DNA of 64,000 bases from Catellatospora sp. IY07-71. Its GTDB lineage: Bacteria; Actinomycetota; Actinomycetes; Mycobacteriales; Micromonosporaceae. The stretch is from NCBI RefSeq assembly GCF_018326265.1, contig NZ_AP023360.1, positions 5,117,501 through 5,181,500 of the forward strand, in the 5' to 3' direction. Shown piece by piece: positions 1 to 8,257 of this stretch (its first letter is position 1; each line of letters begins with the position of its first letter). Under the pieces are notes generated by a model. It worked only from the letters and a program-made list of their open reading frames with translations, searched no databases and was not told the DNA's origin. The position numbers and the translations under genes are program-made.

Positions 1-4
1 GGGA

Positions 5-29
5 TTCAACGGTGCTCGATCGCGTTGAA
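5..29. terminator. Hairpin at the window edge
   Basis: A TTCAACG arm at 5-11 pairs with CGTTGAA at 23-29. It could be the terminator of a gene lying before the window. No U-tract is seen, so the role is a guess. Confidence 0.3.
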
Positions 30-66
30 CGGAGACTTCCTCGCCTGTCCGCGATCCGGTTGCCGG

Positions 67-101
67 CGGCGGGAATGCCGAGGACCGGCGGGAATGCCGA
101 G
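67..101. repeat. 16-bp direct repeat, two copies
   Basis: The sequence CGGCGGGAATGCCGAG occurs at 67-82 and again at 86-101, with a 19-bp period. It lies just outside the left end of the TnpB element and its role is unknown. The stretch 1-286 shows no convincing gene; it holds this repeat, two hairpins and the left end of the element. Confidence 0.6.
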
Positions 102-286
102 TGTGCTGATGCCGCTGAGTCCCATGTGCCGTAGCGGCCGGAGGCCGCGCAGCGCGCACGGCTACGGCGTGTTTCATAAGTAGGCGGCTGGCCGGTCGCC
201 GTCGCGAGGTTCGTGGCTGCGGTTAGTGATGCCGAAGCGCGCAGGTGGCGGGGTTTTGTCGGCGGTGTGTGGCAGGGTGTGCTGCC

Positions 287-1744
287 GTGGCCCGTTTCAC
301 CACGTTCCGGTTCTGTCTGGACCCGACTGTCGAGCAGGAGGCTGCGCTGCGCCGGCATGCGGGTGCGGCCCGGTTCGGGTACAACCAGTGCCTTCGGCTG
401 GTCAAGCAGGCCCTCGACGGTAAGCAGCGTGGGACGGTCGGGAAGGTGCCGTGGTCGGGCTTCGACCTGATCAACTCGTTCAACGCCTGGAAGTGCTCGG
501 CTGACGCCGGGCGGGTGCTGGTGGCCGCCGCCGACGGAACGACCACGGTGCAGGCCACCGGGCTTGCGTGGCGGGCGCAGGTGTGCCAGCAGGTGTTCGA
601 GGAGGCCGCGGTCGATCTCGGCCGTGGGCTGGCCGCGTACACGGGGTCGCGTACCGGCGGCCGCAAGGGCCGGCGGGTGGGTTTCCCGAGGTTCAAGTCC
701 AAGATGCGTGCACCGCTGTCGTTTCGGCTGCGCAACAAGACCTCCGGGGGCCGGGCGGGTATCCGGGTCGGCGGGCAGGCACCACGGACCGTGTCCATGC
801 CCGGCGTCGGCACGGTCGCGGTGCGTGAGGACACCCGCCGCCTGCGCCGCATGATCGGCAAAGGGCGGGCGAAGATCCTGTCCGCGACAGTCGGCCACCG
901 GGCCGGCCGGTGGTGGGTATCGCTGACCTGCCAGACCGCCGACCTGCATGAGACATCCCGCCATGAGCCCGACGGCGGCGCGGGGTGGGTGGGCGTCGAC
1001 CGGGGTCTGGCCGCGTTCGTCGTGGCCGCCCGCGCCGACGGCACGCCGGTGCTGCGGGTGGACGACCCGCCACGGCCCGCACGCACCGGGATGGCCCGCC
1101 AGTGTCGCCTGGCCCGCGCCGTCACCCGCAAACAGCCCGGCTCTCGCAACCGTCGTGAGGCGGTGGCGCGGCTGGGTCGCCACCACGCCCGGATCCGCGC
1201 GATCCGGCAGCGTTTCCTGCACCAGGTCTCCAACCAGCTGGTCAAGACCCACGACCGGCTCGCCATCGAGACCCTCACCATCACCGGCATGCTGGCCAAC
1301 CGGCACCTGGCCGCAGCGGTCGCCGACGCGGCATGGGCCGAACTGGCCCGCCAGATCGGCTACAAGCAGCAGTGGCGCGGCGGCCGCCTCACGCTGGCCG
1401 ACCGCTGGTACCCGTCGACCAAGACCTGCGCCTCATGCCGGGCCGTCGCCCAGGCCATGGCGCTGAGCCAGCGCACCTTTGCGTGCCAGGCGTGCGGGTA
1501 TCAGGCCGATCGCGACCTCAATGCCGCGGTCAACCTCGCCATCTGGGCCGAGCAGCATGATGCCCAGGTCCGGGACCTCCACGCAGGGGGCCCGGTCACC
1601 AACGCCCGCCGAGGGGAAGGCTCTGGCCCGCGCACCCGCGCAGGCGAAACCAGCCCTGACGACGCGGGAACCCCGTCAGCCCCAGCAGGGGCGAGACGGG
1701 GACGCCCGAGAAGGGCGCTGTCTCATCACTCCAACGAGTTATGA
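287..1744 (+). CDS. tnpB: TnpB-type RNA-guided nuclease (OrfB transposase family)
   Basis: The protein is about 485 residues if it starts at GTG 287 (VARFTTFRFCLDP); an in-frame start at 245 is possible but adds an atypical Cys-rich leader. The N-terminal helix-turn-helix region FGYNQCLRLVKQ is typical of OrfB. The RuvC-like core shows the first Asp in VGVDRGLAAF, the Glu in LAIETLTITGM, and the last Asp in the ADRDLNAAVN block. A four-cysteine zinc ribbon (CASC...CQAC) sits between the last two. The family is known to cut DNA with a guide RNA made from the 3' end of its own gene and right end. The stop codon lies inside the right inverted repeat. The gene looks intact, but no tnpA is nearby, so mobility is doubtful. 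Confidence 0.88.
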   Translation: MARFTTFRFCLDPTVEQEAALRRHAGAARFGYNQCLRLVKQALDGKQRGTVGKVPWSGFDLINSFNAWKCSADAGRVLVAAADGTTTVQATGLAWRAQVCQQVFEEAAVDLGRGLAAYTGSRTGGRKGRRVGFPRFKSKMRAPLSFRLRNKTSGGRAGIRVGGQAPRTVSMPGVGTVAVREDTRRLRRMIGKGRAKILSATVGHRAGRWWVSLTCQTADLHETSRHEPDGGAGWVGVDRGLAAFVVAARADGTPVLRVDDPPRPARTGMARQCRLARAVTRKQPGSRNRREAVARLGRHHARIRAIRQRFLHQVSNQLVKTHDRLAIETLTITGMLANRHLAAAVADAAWAELARQIGYKQQWRGGRLTLADRWYPSTKTCASCRAVAQAMALSQRTFACQACGYQADRDLNAAVNLAIWAEQHDAQVRDLHAGGPVTNARRGEGSGPRTRAGETSPDDAGTPSAPAGARRGRPRRALSHHSNEL

Positions 1745-1748
1745 AACA
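1590..1748 (+). ncRNA. Predicted omega (guide) RNA region of the TnpB element
   Basis: The last 150 or so bases of tnpB and the right end are rich in short stems, for example around 1659-1680 (CTGACG...CGTCAG) and the GGGGC-rich stretch 1681-1705. In characterised TnpB elements this region is transcribed as the guide RNA scaffold, and the guide itself comes from DNA just past the right end. This call rests on position and family knowledge only. Confidence 0.4.
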
Positions 1749-1765
1749 GGCCGTAGATTCGCTGC

Positions 1766-3028
1766 GTGGCAGAGGCGAAGCGGCAGGGTTCCAAGGTGGT
1801 CGCCGGTGTGATCGGCGCGGCGGCCGGAGCGTCGCTGACGGCGGGCCGGGGGCCTGCCGCCATGGCCACCGGAGCGGTTGCCGGAACCGTCGTGATGGTG
1901 GCCGCCGACGTGGTCGCCAGGGCGCGGCAGCGGCCGAACGAGATCCCGGCGCTGTGGTCGCGCATCCTGGCGGGCGCCGCGCTGGCCGCGCCGCTGGGCT
2001 GGGCGTTCGGTGCGGTGACCGGGGCCGGGCCGGTCGTCGTCGGCTTGCTCGCGGGCCTGTTGACCGGACTGCTCGGCATCCGGCCGTACAAGGTGCTGCT
2101 CGGTCCCGCCGTGGGCCTTGCCGTGGGCTGGGCACTGTCGGCGCGGTGGCCCGGTGTGCCCGCGGCTGCGGTGGCCTTCGCCGTGGTGGTGGCCTTCCGG
2201 GTGCTGTCCGCGCTGCTGTTCCGCGAACCGCAGGTCAGGCTGCTCGCCGAGCGGGTGGGCGCTGGCGACCTGCCGTTCGTCGTGCCGCTCGCGGCCCGTA
2301 CCGGCTACGTCGGCACCGGCTACGTGCGCGAGCTGGCGCAGGTGCTCGGCGGCGAGTACACGCAGGCGGCGTCCGATGTCGGCATCGTCGCCTCGCTCGA
2401 CGAGCTGGCCGGTCCGGGGTTCGACCCGGCCGGGGTCGATCCGCTGGTGCGCGAGTTCTACGAGCACACGACCCGGTTCCGGCTGGACATCGTGCCCGAG
2501 TGGCGGCTGTGGGTGCGGCCCGGCTACCTGCTCTACCGCCAGCTGGTCGCGCGGCCGCTCGGGCAGGCGAACGTCCCGATGAACCAGCGTGAGACGCAGC
2601 GCGGCGTAGTGAGCCGCATCGACACGATCAGCCGCCCGGACGGCGGCGTCGTGCGCGGCTGGATCCGGGCCCATGCGGGCACCGACGAGCCGATCTACGT
2701 CGGCATCTACACCACCTACCGGCGCGCCGGGCAGGGCTATGTGAGCGTCGGCTTCCCGCTGCCGCAGGCCAGCTTCACCGCGACGCTGGCACCGCTGCCG
2801 CGTCCCGGCGGCGGCCTGGTCCTGACCAGCCGCAGCGAGCTCGACCAGCCCGGCCACTACCTCACCTACATCGACGAGGCCACTGGCGAGCTGACCTCGC
2901 TCGCGGTCGACGGGTTCGCCGAGCAGCTCGACGTCTACCTGGTGGACGGGCACCTGCGGGCCGACCACGCGTTCCGGGTCTTCGGGCTGCCGTTCCTGGT
3001 GCTGCGCTACCGGATCGAGCGCAAATAG
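1766..3028 (+). CDS. Membrane protein of unknown function, 420 residues
   Basis: The first 150 residues are rich in Ala, Gly and Val and form about five hydrophobic segments (for example around 8-48, 67-105 and 110-150). The remaining 270 residues are soluble and include a charged stretch near [16 protein letters not shown] do not recognise the family. The GTG start at 1766 lies only 18 bases past the right end of the TnpB element and has no clear ribosome binding site. The insertion may therefore have removed the original promoter or part of the N-terminus. The final residues YRIERK look like a natural end. It is likely a real gene, because the frame is open for 1.2 kb with strong actinomycete codon bias. 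Confidence 0.7.
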   Translation: MAEAKRQGSKVVAGVIGAAAGASLTAGRGPAAMATGAVAGTVVMVAADVVARARQRPNEIPALWSRILAGAALAAPLGWAFGAVTGAGPVVVGLLAGLLTGLLGIRPYKVLLGPAVGLAVGWALSARWPGVPAAAVAFAVVVAFRVLSALLFREPQVRLLAERVGAGDLPFVVPLAARTGYVGTGYVRELAQVLGGEYTQAASDVGIVASLDELAGPGFDPAGVDPLVREFYEHTTRFRLDIVPEWRLWVRPGYLLYRQLVARPLGQANVPMNQRETQRGVVSRIDTISRPDGGVVRGWIRAHAGTDEPIYVGIYTTYRRAGQGYVSVGFPLPQASFTATLAPLPRPGGGLVLTSRSELDQPGHYLTYIDEATGELTSLAVDGFAEQLDVYLVDGHLRADHAFRVFGLPFLVLRYRIERK

Positions 3029-3130
3029 GCGGCGGCGGATCATGGCGGCCGCCTACCCTCGCGGGTAATCGCGTTCCGGTCCCGGTGGGGGCCCGATATC
3101 GTGACCGGCTGCCGCGCGGAAGGACGGATC

Positions 3131-4306
3131 ATGTCGCAGAACCCACCCCAGCTACCGAACCTGTGGCGTCTGACCTGGCTCGACGTGGACCCCTCGCGGC
3201 GAGAATTCGATCCGGCTGCTGTCGCGTCGATCGTCCGTGCCCTGCCGCCGGCAGACAGGGTTCCAGCTCCCGGCACCGATTGGCGTCTGGTCGACTTCTG
3301 GTACGACGAGATGACGGCCGCACTCGTCGACTCCTACGGCCCATGGGTCGTCGGCTGGCCTTACCGAGTGGAGATGGAGGACACCGCCGAGTACGGACGC
3401 ATCCCCGCATGGCGGCAGGAGAATCCTCCCATCACGGCGCCGGGTGAGGTTCTGGCCGGTATAGCCGACGCCGTGGTGGCGTGGCAGGGACTGCTCACGG
3501 AGTTGTCCACCGACCCGCGTTCACGGTTCGTGCCGTCATCGGCGCGGGCGATCGAGGACGACGACGGTGTGCCGCGGGCCTGGCGGGTCGTCATGGGCCC
3601 GGTCAAGCGCCTCGTCTTCCCCCAGCATCCTCGCCTGCCGCACCCGGCGGGGTTGAGCTGGGCCGAGGTCGATCCCGCGCGGCGCCGATTCGACCCGGAG
3701 ACCGTTCCGGCGGTGCTGGCGGGAGTGCCGGCGGCGGCGAGCGTGCCGGCTCCGCACGCCGACTGGCGCCTGATCGATCTCTGGCTGGAGACGGTGACCA
3801 GCGCGCTCGTGGAGCAGTACGGGACGTGGGTGGTGGGCTGGCGCTGGTCGATCGGCGAGGGAGACCTCGACGGAGGTGTGGTGGGCGCCTGGTGCTGCGC
3901 GAGTCACTCGATCACGACGCCGGAGGCGACCCGGGCCGCGGTCGCCGCATCGGTGGTGGAGTGGCACGACTGGCTCGTCGATCTCGCCGAGCGGTTCGCC
4001 CGCTTCCTGCCGTTGCCCGGTGACCTGCCCGCCGATGACGCGCTGGACGGCTGGGAGCGGGCAGTGGCCCACCTGGTGACCGCGGTGGGCGATCGCACGC
4101 AGTACGAGTCCGGGTGGTACGGGTGCTGCCGGACGGTGCTCGGCTGGTTCCTCACCGCCGCCGGCATGGAGGACCGGGAAAGGCGGGACGAGCTGATCGC
4201 ACACGCAACCGATGGCCGCTTCGCCAGCTGGGTGGAGCCGTCACGGGCGGACGTGCATTCGGTGGCCGAGCGCCTGGCCGAGCAGGTCGTCCGTGCCGGC
4301 ACCTGA
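3131..4306 (+). CDS. Duplicated-domain protein coupled to a Fic gene
   Basis: The start ATG 3131 (MSQNPPQLPN) is preceded by GGAAGGA. The 391-residue product contains two copies of one domain, at about residues 11-125 and 171-280. Each copy has the pattern LxWxxVDPxRRxFDP, then VPAPxxDWRLxDxW, then ALVxxYGxWVVGW. A C-terminal helical part of about 100 residues follows. There is no signal peptide or membrane segment. I do not recognise the domain. Its gene overlaps the start of the downstream Fic gene by 14 bases, so the two are probably translated together. It may therefore be a partner, target or antidote of the Fic protein, but no classical Fic-inhibitory helix motif is apparent. Confidence 0.75.
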   Translation: MSQNPPQLPNLWRLTWLDVDPSRREFDPAAVASIVRALPPADRVPAPGTDWRLVDFWYDEMTAALVDSYGPWVVGWPYRVEMEDTAEYGRIPAWRQENPPITAPGEVLAGIADAVVAWQGLLTELSTDPRSRFVPSSARAIEDDDGVPRAWRVVMGPVKRLVFPQHPRLPHPAGLSWAEVDPARRRFDPETVPAVLAGVPAAASVPAPHADWRLIDLWLETVTSALVEQYGTWVVGWRWSIGEGDLDGGVVGAWCCASHSITTPEATRAAVAASVVEWHDWLVDLAERFARFLPLPGDLPADDALDGWERAVAHLVTAVGDRTQYESGWYGCCRTVLGWFLTAAGMEDRERRDELIAHATDGRFASWVEPSRADVHSVAERLAEQVVRAGT

Positions 4307-4982
4307 CCACCTCGCCAGGTGGCGCCAGGTGAGGGAGCAGGTTGCTTGGCGTGACGTCGTCTCAGACGGGGTCAGGCCCGTGCGGGCACTACGTGACGGG
4401 TTCGCCGACCACGCTCGCGCTTCCGCCGACCGGGGCGCGGAGCGCCTGCACCGGCTCCTGGACGCACAGGACGACGTACGGCACGCGGCGGCCGCGGGCA
4501 CCGCCCTCACGCCTGAGCTGCTCGCCCGATGGAACAGGATCACGCTCGGCGTTCCGGTGGCGCGGTTCCGGCGCGGTCCCGCGTACGCCAAGAACGGCCG
4601 GGAGCGGTATGGCCTGCACCCGGCCACGGAGCACTGGTTCGCGACGTGCGTGGCGCAGGGAGACGAAACGGCGGCACCGCTCGCTGCCCGAGCCGCTCGG
4701 CTCTACCTCGATGTCGCCTTCTTCCACCCGTACGACGACGGCAACGCGCGCCTGGCCGGGCTCGCGCTTCAGTTCGTGCTGCTACGTGAACAGGTCGAAC
4801 TCGACGACGTCGTGCCGGTGCTGAACCCGGTGCGCCGGGCCGACGACGCCGATGGCGCCGCAGACCTCGCCCGGCTGATACACGGCATGGCCGCTGCGAC
4901 CCACCGCCGCCGGCTGCGAGCGTCCCGTCACCCGGGTTCCGGTGGCGGCGACACCCTGGTCGATCCGGGAGTCGGCTGGTGA
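4293..4982 (+). CDS. Fic-family protein with a variant active-site motif
   Basis: The GTG start at 4293 lies inside the end of the preceding gene; the product is 229 residues. The Fic signature reads HPYDDGNARLAG at about residues 145-156. The family consensus is HPFxxGNGRxxR, and Fic enzymes transfer AMP or another phosphate-linked group to target side chains. Here His145, Asp149, Gly150, Asn151 and Arg153 are present. The last Arg of the motif is Gly156, and the usual second Gly is Ala152. That last Arg normally contacts the nucleotide phosphates, so the substrate or reaction may differ from simple AMPylation. The N-terminal 80 residues are helical. Overlap with the neighbours suggests one transcript with genes at 3131 and 4993. 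Confidence 0.75.
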   Translation: MPAPDHLARWRQVREQVAWRDVVSDGVRPVRALRDGFADHARASADRGAERLHRLLDAQDDVRHAAAAGTALTPELLARWNRITLGVPVARFRRGPAYAKNGRERYGLHPATEHWFATCVAQGDETAAPLAARAARLYLDVAFFHPYDDGNARLAGLALQFVLLREQVELDDVVPVLNPVRRADDADGAADLARLIHGMAAATHRRRLRASRHPGSGGGDTLVDPGVGW

Positions 4983-4992
4983 GGCGGTGGAT

Positions 4993-6816
4993 ATGGACAG
5001 CGCGTCGCCCATCCTGGCAAGATCACCGCCCATGACCGACCACGAGCGGCTGGACATGCTCGCGCGGCGAGCGGTGGCGGCCGCAGCCGCCGTGACGTGG
5101 ACGCCGGGCGAGCGTGCCGACCCGGCTGAGGCCGCTCTCCGGACCGCCCTCGCTGACCTGGCCGAGCTGCTCGGCATCGCCGACGGCTCGCGCGACGAGC
5201 GCACCGTGCAGGTGCCGGCCGAAGTGACGCCGGAGCTCCTCTACCGTGCTGCCGCGACCCTCCCGGACGAGGGACATCGGACGTCCATGGTCATCGGTCT
5301 GCTTCCTCACCTCACCGACGCCCGCTTCCGGGAGGTCGTCGCGCAGTTGCCGGAGCTGGCCGAGTATCCGCGCAGCCGGCTGGTCGTGGCGGTGGCCGAA
5401 CGGCTTGAGCGCGAACAGGTCGAGGCCGTCTTCGCTTCGGTGATGTCCATGCAGACGCGCGACGATTTCGTCCACGCCATCGCGGCACTGCTACCGTATC
5501 TGGCCGAGCCACAGCGAGACCTCGCGATCCCGAAGGTGCTCCGTCAGCTGACCGGGCATCCCTATCGCGTAGGCGAGTTCGTCCTGGCGCTCGCGCCGAA
5601 GCTGACCGCGCCGGAACTGGCCGCGGCCCTGGAGCAGTTCGCGGCCGCGACGCCGCCGTCCGAACGCTTGAGGACGCTGACCTGGATCGGCGCCCACCTG
5701 ACGGCAGACCAGCGCGACGACACGCTCGACCTCATCCTCGAACTGCAGGACGGCAACGCCGCCGCCGTCGACCTCACCGCGCTGGCGCCGCACCTGGACG
5801 ACGCCCAGCTCGAAAGAGCCGTCGCCGCCGCTGCCACGCGCTCCGACCCCGGCCATCGGGCTCGCGCCCTGACCGGCCTGATCCCGCACCTGGCGGATGA
5901 GCGGCGCCCGGCGGCCATCGCGGCCGCGGTCCAGGCTGTCCTGGCCGCCGGCCCCGACGACACGATCAGCAACATCGCCCTGCCCGATCTCCTCCGCCAC
6001 CTGGCGCCTGAGCAGATCCAGCTGATCCTGGACATGGTCGGCGCCCGCCCCCGCGTCCCGCGAGGCGGCAGGCACGTCGTACTCCTGGCCCCGTACCTGA
6101 CACCGGCGCAGCTCAGGCAGGCACTGACGAGCGCCGACTCGGCCGGCTACGCGGGTGACCGGTACGCCTCCCTTGCCGCGATCGCGCCGCAGTTCCCACC
6201 AGGCGAGCGCGCGGCCGCGGTCGACCTCGCCCTCTGCACGCTGAAGTCGTACGACGGATGGGCCGGGCTCGACCCGAACCTGGCCGCCGTCATGACCCCG
6301 CATCAGCGCGACACGACACTCGACGTCGCGGCAGGCCGGGCCGACCGCGCGAGCATCATGGCCGGCCTGGCCGCCCACCTCGATCCGGCGCAGCTGGACC
6401 GGGCGCTCGCCGCCGGCCTCGAGGCCGCCGATGGCGACGAGCGCATCGCCGTCCTCGTCGCGCTAGCGCCTCACCTTCGGCACGATGCCCTCGGCGCTGC
6501 GCTGGCGGCTCTGGAGGCGGTGCCGGATCCGCAGGCGCGTACCGACGCCCTGCTCCTCGCCGCCGGCCAGATGCCGAACGCCACCCGGACCGCCGCCGCC
6601 GACGCGGCATTGCGGGCCGCCGGGCAGATAGCCGACGCCGACGACCGGGCCCTCGCACTCACTCGGCTGGCCGACTTCGTCGAACCGGAACAGCGCCCTG
6701 CCGTGCTGGTGCGTGCTTATGCGGCCGCGATGGCCGTCGACGAGGATTCCCTTCGCTTCCTGCGGCTCGCGAGCCTCATTCCGGCTTGCTCGGCACCGGC
6801 GCGGATCGCGACATGA
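4993..6816 (+). CDS. Alpha-solenoid (HEAT/ARM-like) repeat protein
   Basis: The product is about 607 residues from ATG 4993, which has GAGGCGGTGG upstream; ATG 5032 is an alternative. Almost the whole protein is made of helical repeats of 35-45 residues. They share a pattern close to 'ALxxLxPHLxxxQxxxALxAA', for example LLPHLTDARFREVV, LIPHLADERRPAAI and LAPHLRHDALGAAL. Such solenoids usually bind proteins or nucleic acid; no enzymatic motif is visible. The start lies about 10 bases after the Fic stop codon, or 49 bases if 5032 is used. It therefore probably belongs with the Fic pair. Repeats of this kind are known in actinomycete conflict proteins, but that link is inference here. Confidence 0.7.
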   Translation: MDSASPILARSPPMTDHERLDMLARRAVAAAAAVTWTPGERADPAEAALRTALADLAELLGIADGSRDERTVQVPAEVTPELLYRAAATLPDEGHRTSMVIGLLPHLTDARFREVVAQLPELAEYPRSRLVVAVAERLEREQVEAVFASVMSMQTRDDFVHAIAALLPYLAEPQRDLAIPKVLRQLTGHPYRVGEFVLALAPKLTAPELAAALEQFAAATPPSERLRTLTWIGAHLTADQRDDTLDLILELQDGNAAAVDLTALAPHLDDAQLERAVAAAATRSDPGHRARALTGLIPHLADERRPAAIAAAVQAVLAAGPDDTISNIALPDLLRHLAPEQIQLILDMVGARPRVPRGGRHVVLLAPYLTPAQLRQALTSADSAGYAGDRYASLAAIAPQFPPGERAAAVDLALCTLKSYDGWAGLDPNLAAVMTPHQRDTTLDVAAGRADRASIMAGLAAHLDPAQLDRALAAGLEAADGDERIAVLVALAPHLRHDALGAALAALEAVPDPQARTDALLLAAGQMPNATRTAAADAALRAAGQIADADDRALALTRLADFVEPEQRPAVLVRAYAAAMAVDEDSLRFLRLASLIPACSAPARIAT

Positions 6817-6837
6817 TCGACCGGTGGAGGCCGCAGG

Positions 6838-6897
6838 TAGCGGGGCGTAGCGGTGGTCGAGGGCGAATCCGGCCGATCGGTACGGCCCGCGTGCGCC
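6838..6897 (-). pseudogene. C-terminal scrap of a GNAT acetyltransferase
   Basis: On the minus strand this stretch reads GARGPYRSAGFALDHRYAPL. The C-terminus of the GNAT at 9211-10182 reads GALGLYRSAGFAVEHRFARY, so the two are clearly related in protein and DNA. The scrap has lost everything upstream. It sits next to the MFS gene, which suggests that a second GNAT copy once flanked this cluster and was deleted. Confidence 0.65.
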
Positions 6898-6986
6898 GGC
6901 GGGGTGGGCCGTAGCTGCTGCCCGCGGCCATGGCCGTGATGGCAAGGGCCGGTCGGCCGCACTGACGGTGCAGATCGCCGAGTCGG

Positions 6987-8204
6987 TCACGCGCCCGCCG
7001 GTGCGGCCCGGCCGACCGCGGCCACCGGTGTCGGCGCCGGACGCGCGTACCGCAGGCTCCGGCTGAGCAGCAACGTCGTGGCCAGGGACAGGCCCGCCGC
7101 CAGCGTGATCGCCACGTGCGCGGGCAGCACGTCGGCAACCGTTCCGGCCAGCGCCGCGAACACCGCCTGCCCGGTCATCATGCCGTTCTGCTGCAGGCCG
7201 AGCGCCTGCCCGCGGGCCTCCGGCGGCGTCCGGTCGATCAGCCACTCCTGCAGCGGCAGCGAAGCCGCGAACCCGACCGAAGCCACCAGCGCCAGCACCA
7301 TCGCGAGCGGCAGTCCAGGTCTGATCACGAAGACGAGGTACGGCAGCGGAAGCAGCAGCCGCAGCGGGACGACACAGCGGCGGCGGGCAGCCGGTGACAG
7401 GATCCGCCCCACCACCACGTCACCGGTCAGCATCCCCAGCGCGCCCGCGGCGTACAGGAACCCGGCCCGTTCTCCCGCGTACGGCAGGAACAACGCCTCG
7501 CAGCCGACGACCAGCCCGCCGGGCAGCCACAGATTGAGGTACAGCGCCCGGCACCCGCGGTCGGCCCACAACTGCCGGTTGACCCGCATCGTCTGGCGCG
7601 TGGACGTCCGCACCCCGCTGCGGGCCGGCCGTTCGCGCAGGCCGAACCAGGTCATCGCCACCGCCACCGCCCGCAGCGCGGTCGCGATCAGGAACACCTG
7701 GTGCGGGCTGAGCCAGACCAGCAGCAGCCCGCCCGTCCCGAAGCCGGCGATCTGCATCACCCCTACGCTGGCGTTCATCGTCGACCGGGCCAGCACGTAC
7801 CCGCCGGGCGGCAGGATGTCGTTGAGCAGCGACCAGCGGGCGCCGCCGGTGATCGACCCGACGTACGCGACGAGCATGATGACGACGAAACGGGCGCCGA
7901 TCGGCAGCCCGGGTACGGCCTGAAGCGCGGTTCCGGCGAGGGCGACCAGTGCGGCCAGCGTCAGCGCCCGGCGCGGCGGCAGGCTGTCGGCGGCCGACAG
8001 CAGGGTCACGCTGCCCAGCACGCCGGCCAGCGGCGCCCCGAACATGCTCAGCGCGGTCAGCGCCGCGGATCCGGTCACGGCGTAGGTCAGCGAGCCCAGC
8101 GCCAGCGCCGAGCTGGTGTGGGCGGCGATGCCCGCACAGTTGGCCAGGAACAGGCTGCGGAACTCGCGGACGGTGAACAACTCCGAATAGGTCCTCACGC
8201 CCAA
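6987..8204 (-). CDS. MFS transporter, probable drug exporter
   Basis: The protein is about 405 residues and has some 10-12 hydrophobic segments, as expected of the major facilitator superfamily. It begins YSELFTVREFRSLFLANC, a start often seen in actinomycete efflux MFS proteins. The start may be TTG 8204 or, more likely, the in-frame GTG 8198. A loop with RRALTLAALVALAG and a charged loop near the middle (LRERPARSGVRTSTRQ) fit the family. It is divergently transcribed from the ArsR-type regulator at 8258 with about 55 bases between them, so the regulator probably controls it. The substrate cannot be read from the sequence. Confidence 0.85.
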   Translation of the reverse strand: MGVRTYSELFTVREFRSLFLANCAGIAAHTSSALALGSLTYAVTGSAALTALSMFGAPLAGVLGSVTLLSAADSLPPRRALTLAALVALAGTALQAVPGLPIGARFVVIMLVAYVGSITGGARWSLLNDILPPGGYVLARSTMNASVGVMQIAGFGTGGLLLVWLSPHQVFLIATALRAVAVAMTWFGLRERPARSGVRTSTRQTMRVNRQLWADRGCRALYLNLWLPGGLVVGCEALFLPYAGERAGFLYAAGALGMLTGDVVVGRILSPAARRRCVVPLRLLLPLPYLVFVIRPGLPLAMVLALVASVGFAASLPLQEWLIDRTPPEARGQALGLQQNGMMTGQAVFAALAGTVADVLPAHVAITLAAGLSLATTLLLSRSLRYARPAPTPVAAVGRAAPAGA

Positions 8205-8257
8205 GACCCTGAGGTCCGGCGGGTGCGAGCCGTTAGAGTTACGGCTGGAGGCGAAAC

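Larger units (their letters stand above)
170..1748 (+). mobile_element. Single-gene TnpB (IS200/IS605- or IS1341-like) element
   Basis: A 10-bp inverted repeat brackets the tnpB gene: TGTTTCATAA at 170-179 and TTATGAAACA at 1739-1748. A hairpin (GCCGTAGC at 128-135 with GCTACGGC at 161-168) lies just outside the left repeat and may be part of the true left end. No tnpA transposase is present, so the element would depend on a partner in trans. The exact boundaries are inferred, because elements of this family often end in hairpins rather than inverted repeats. Confidence 0.6.

Noticed and set aside
1739-3043. Minus-strand frame opposite the membrane protein at 1766
   Set aside because: It has His/Gln/Arg-rich text with no hydrophobic or known domain; the plus-strand frame has coherent membrane segments.
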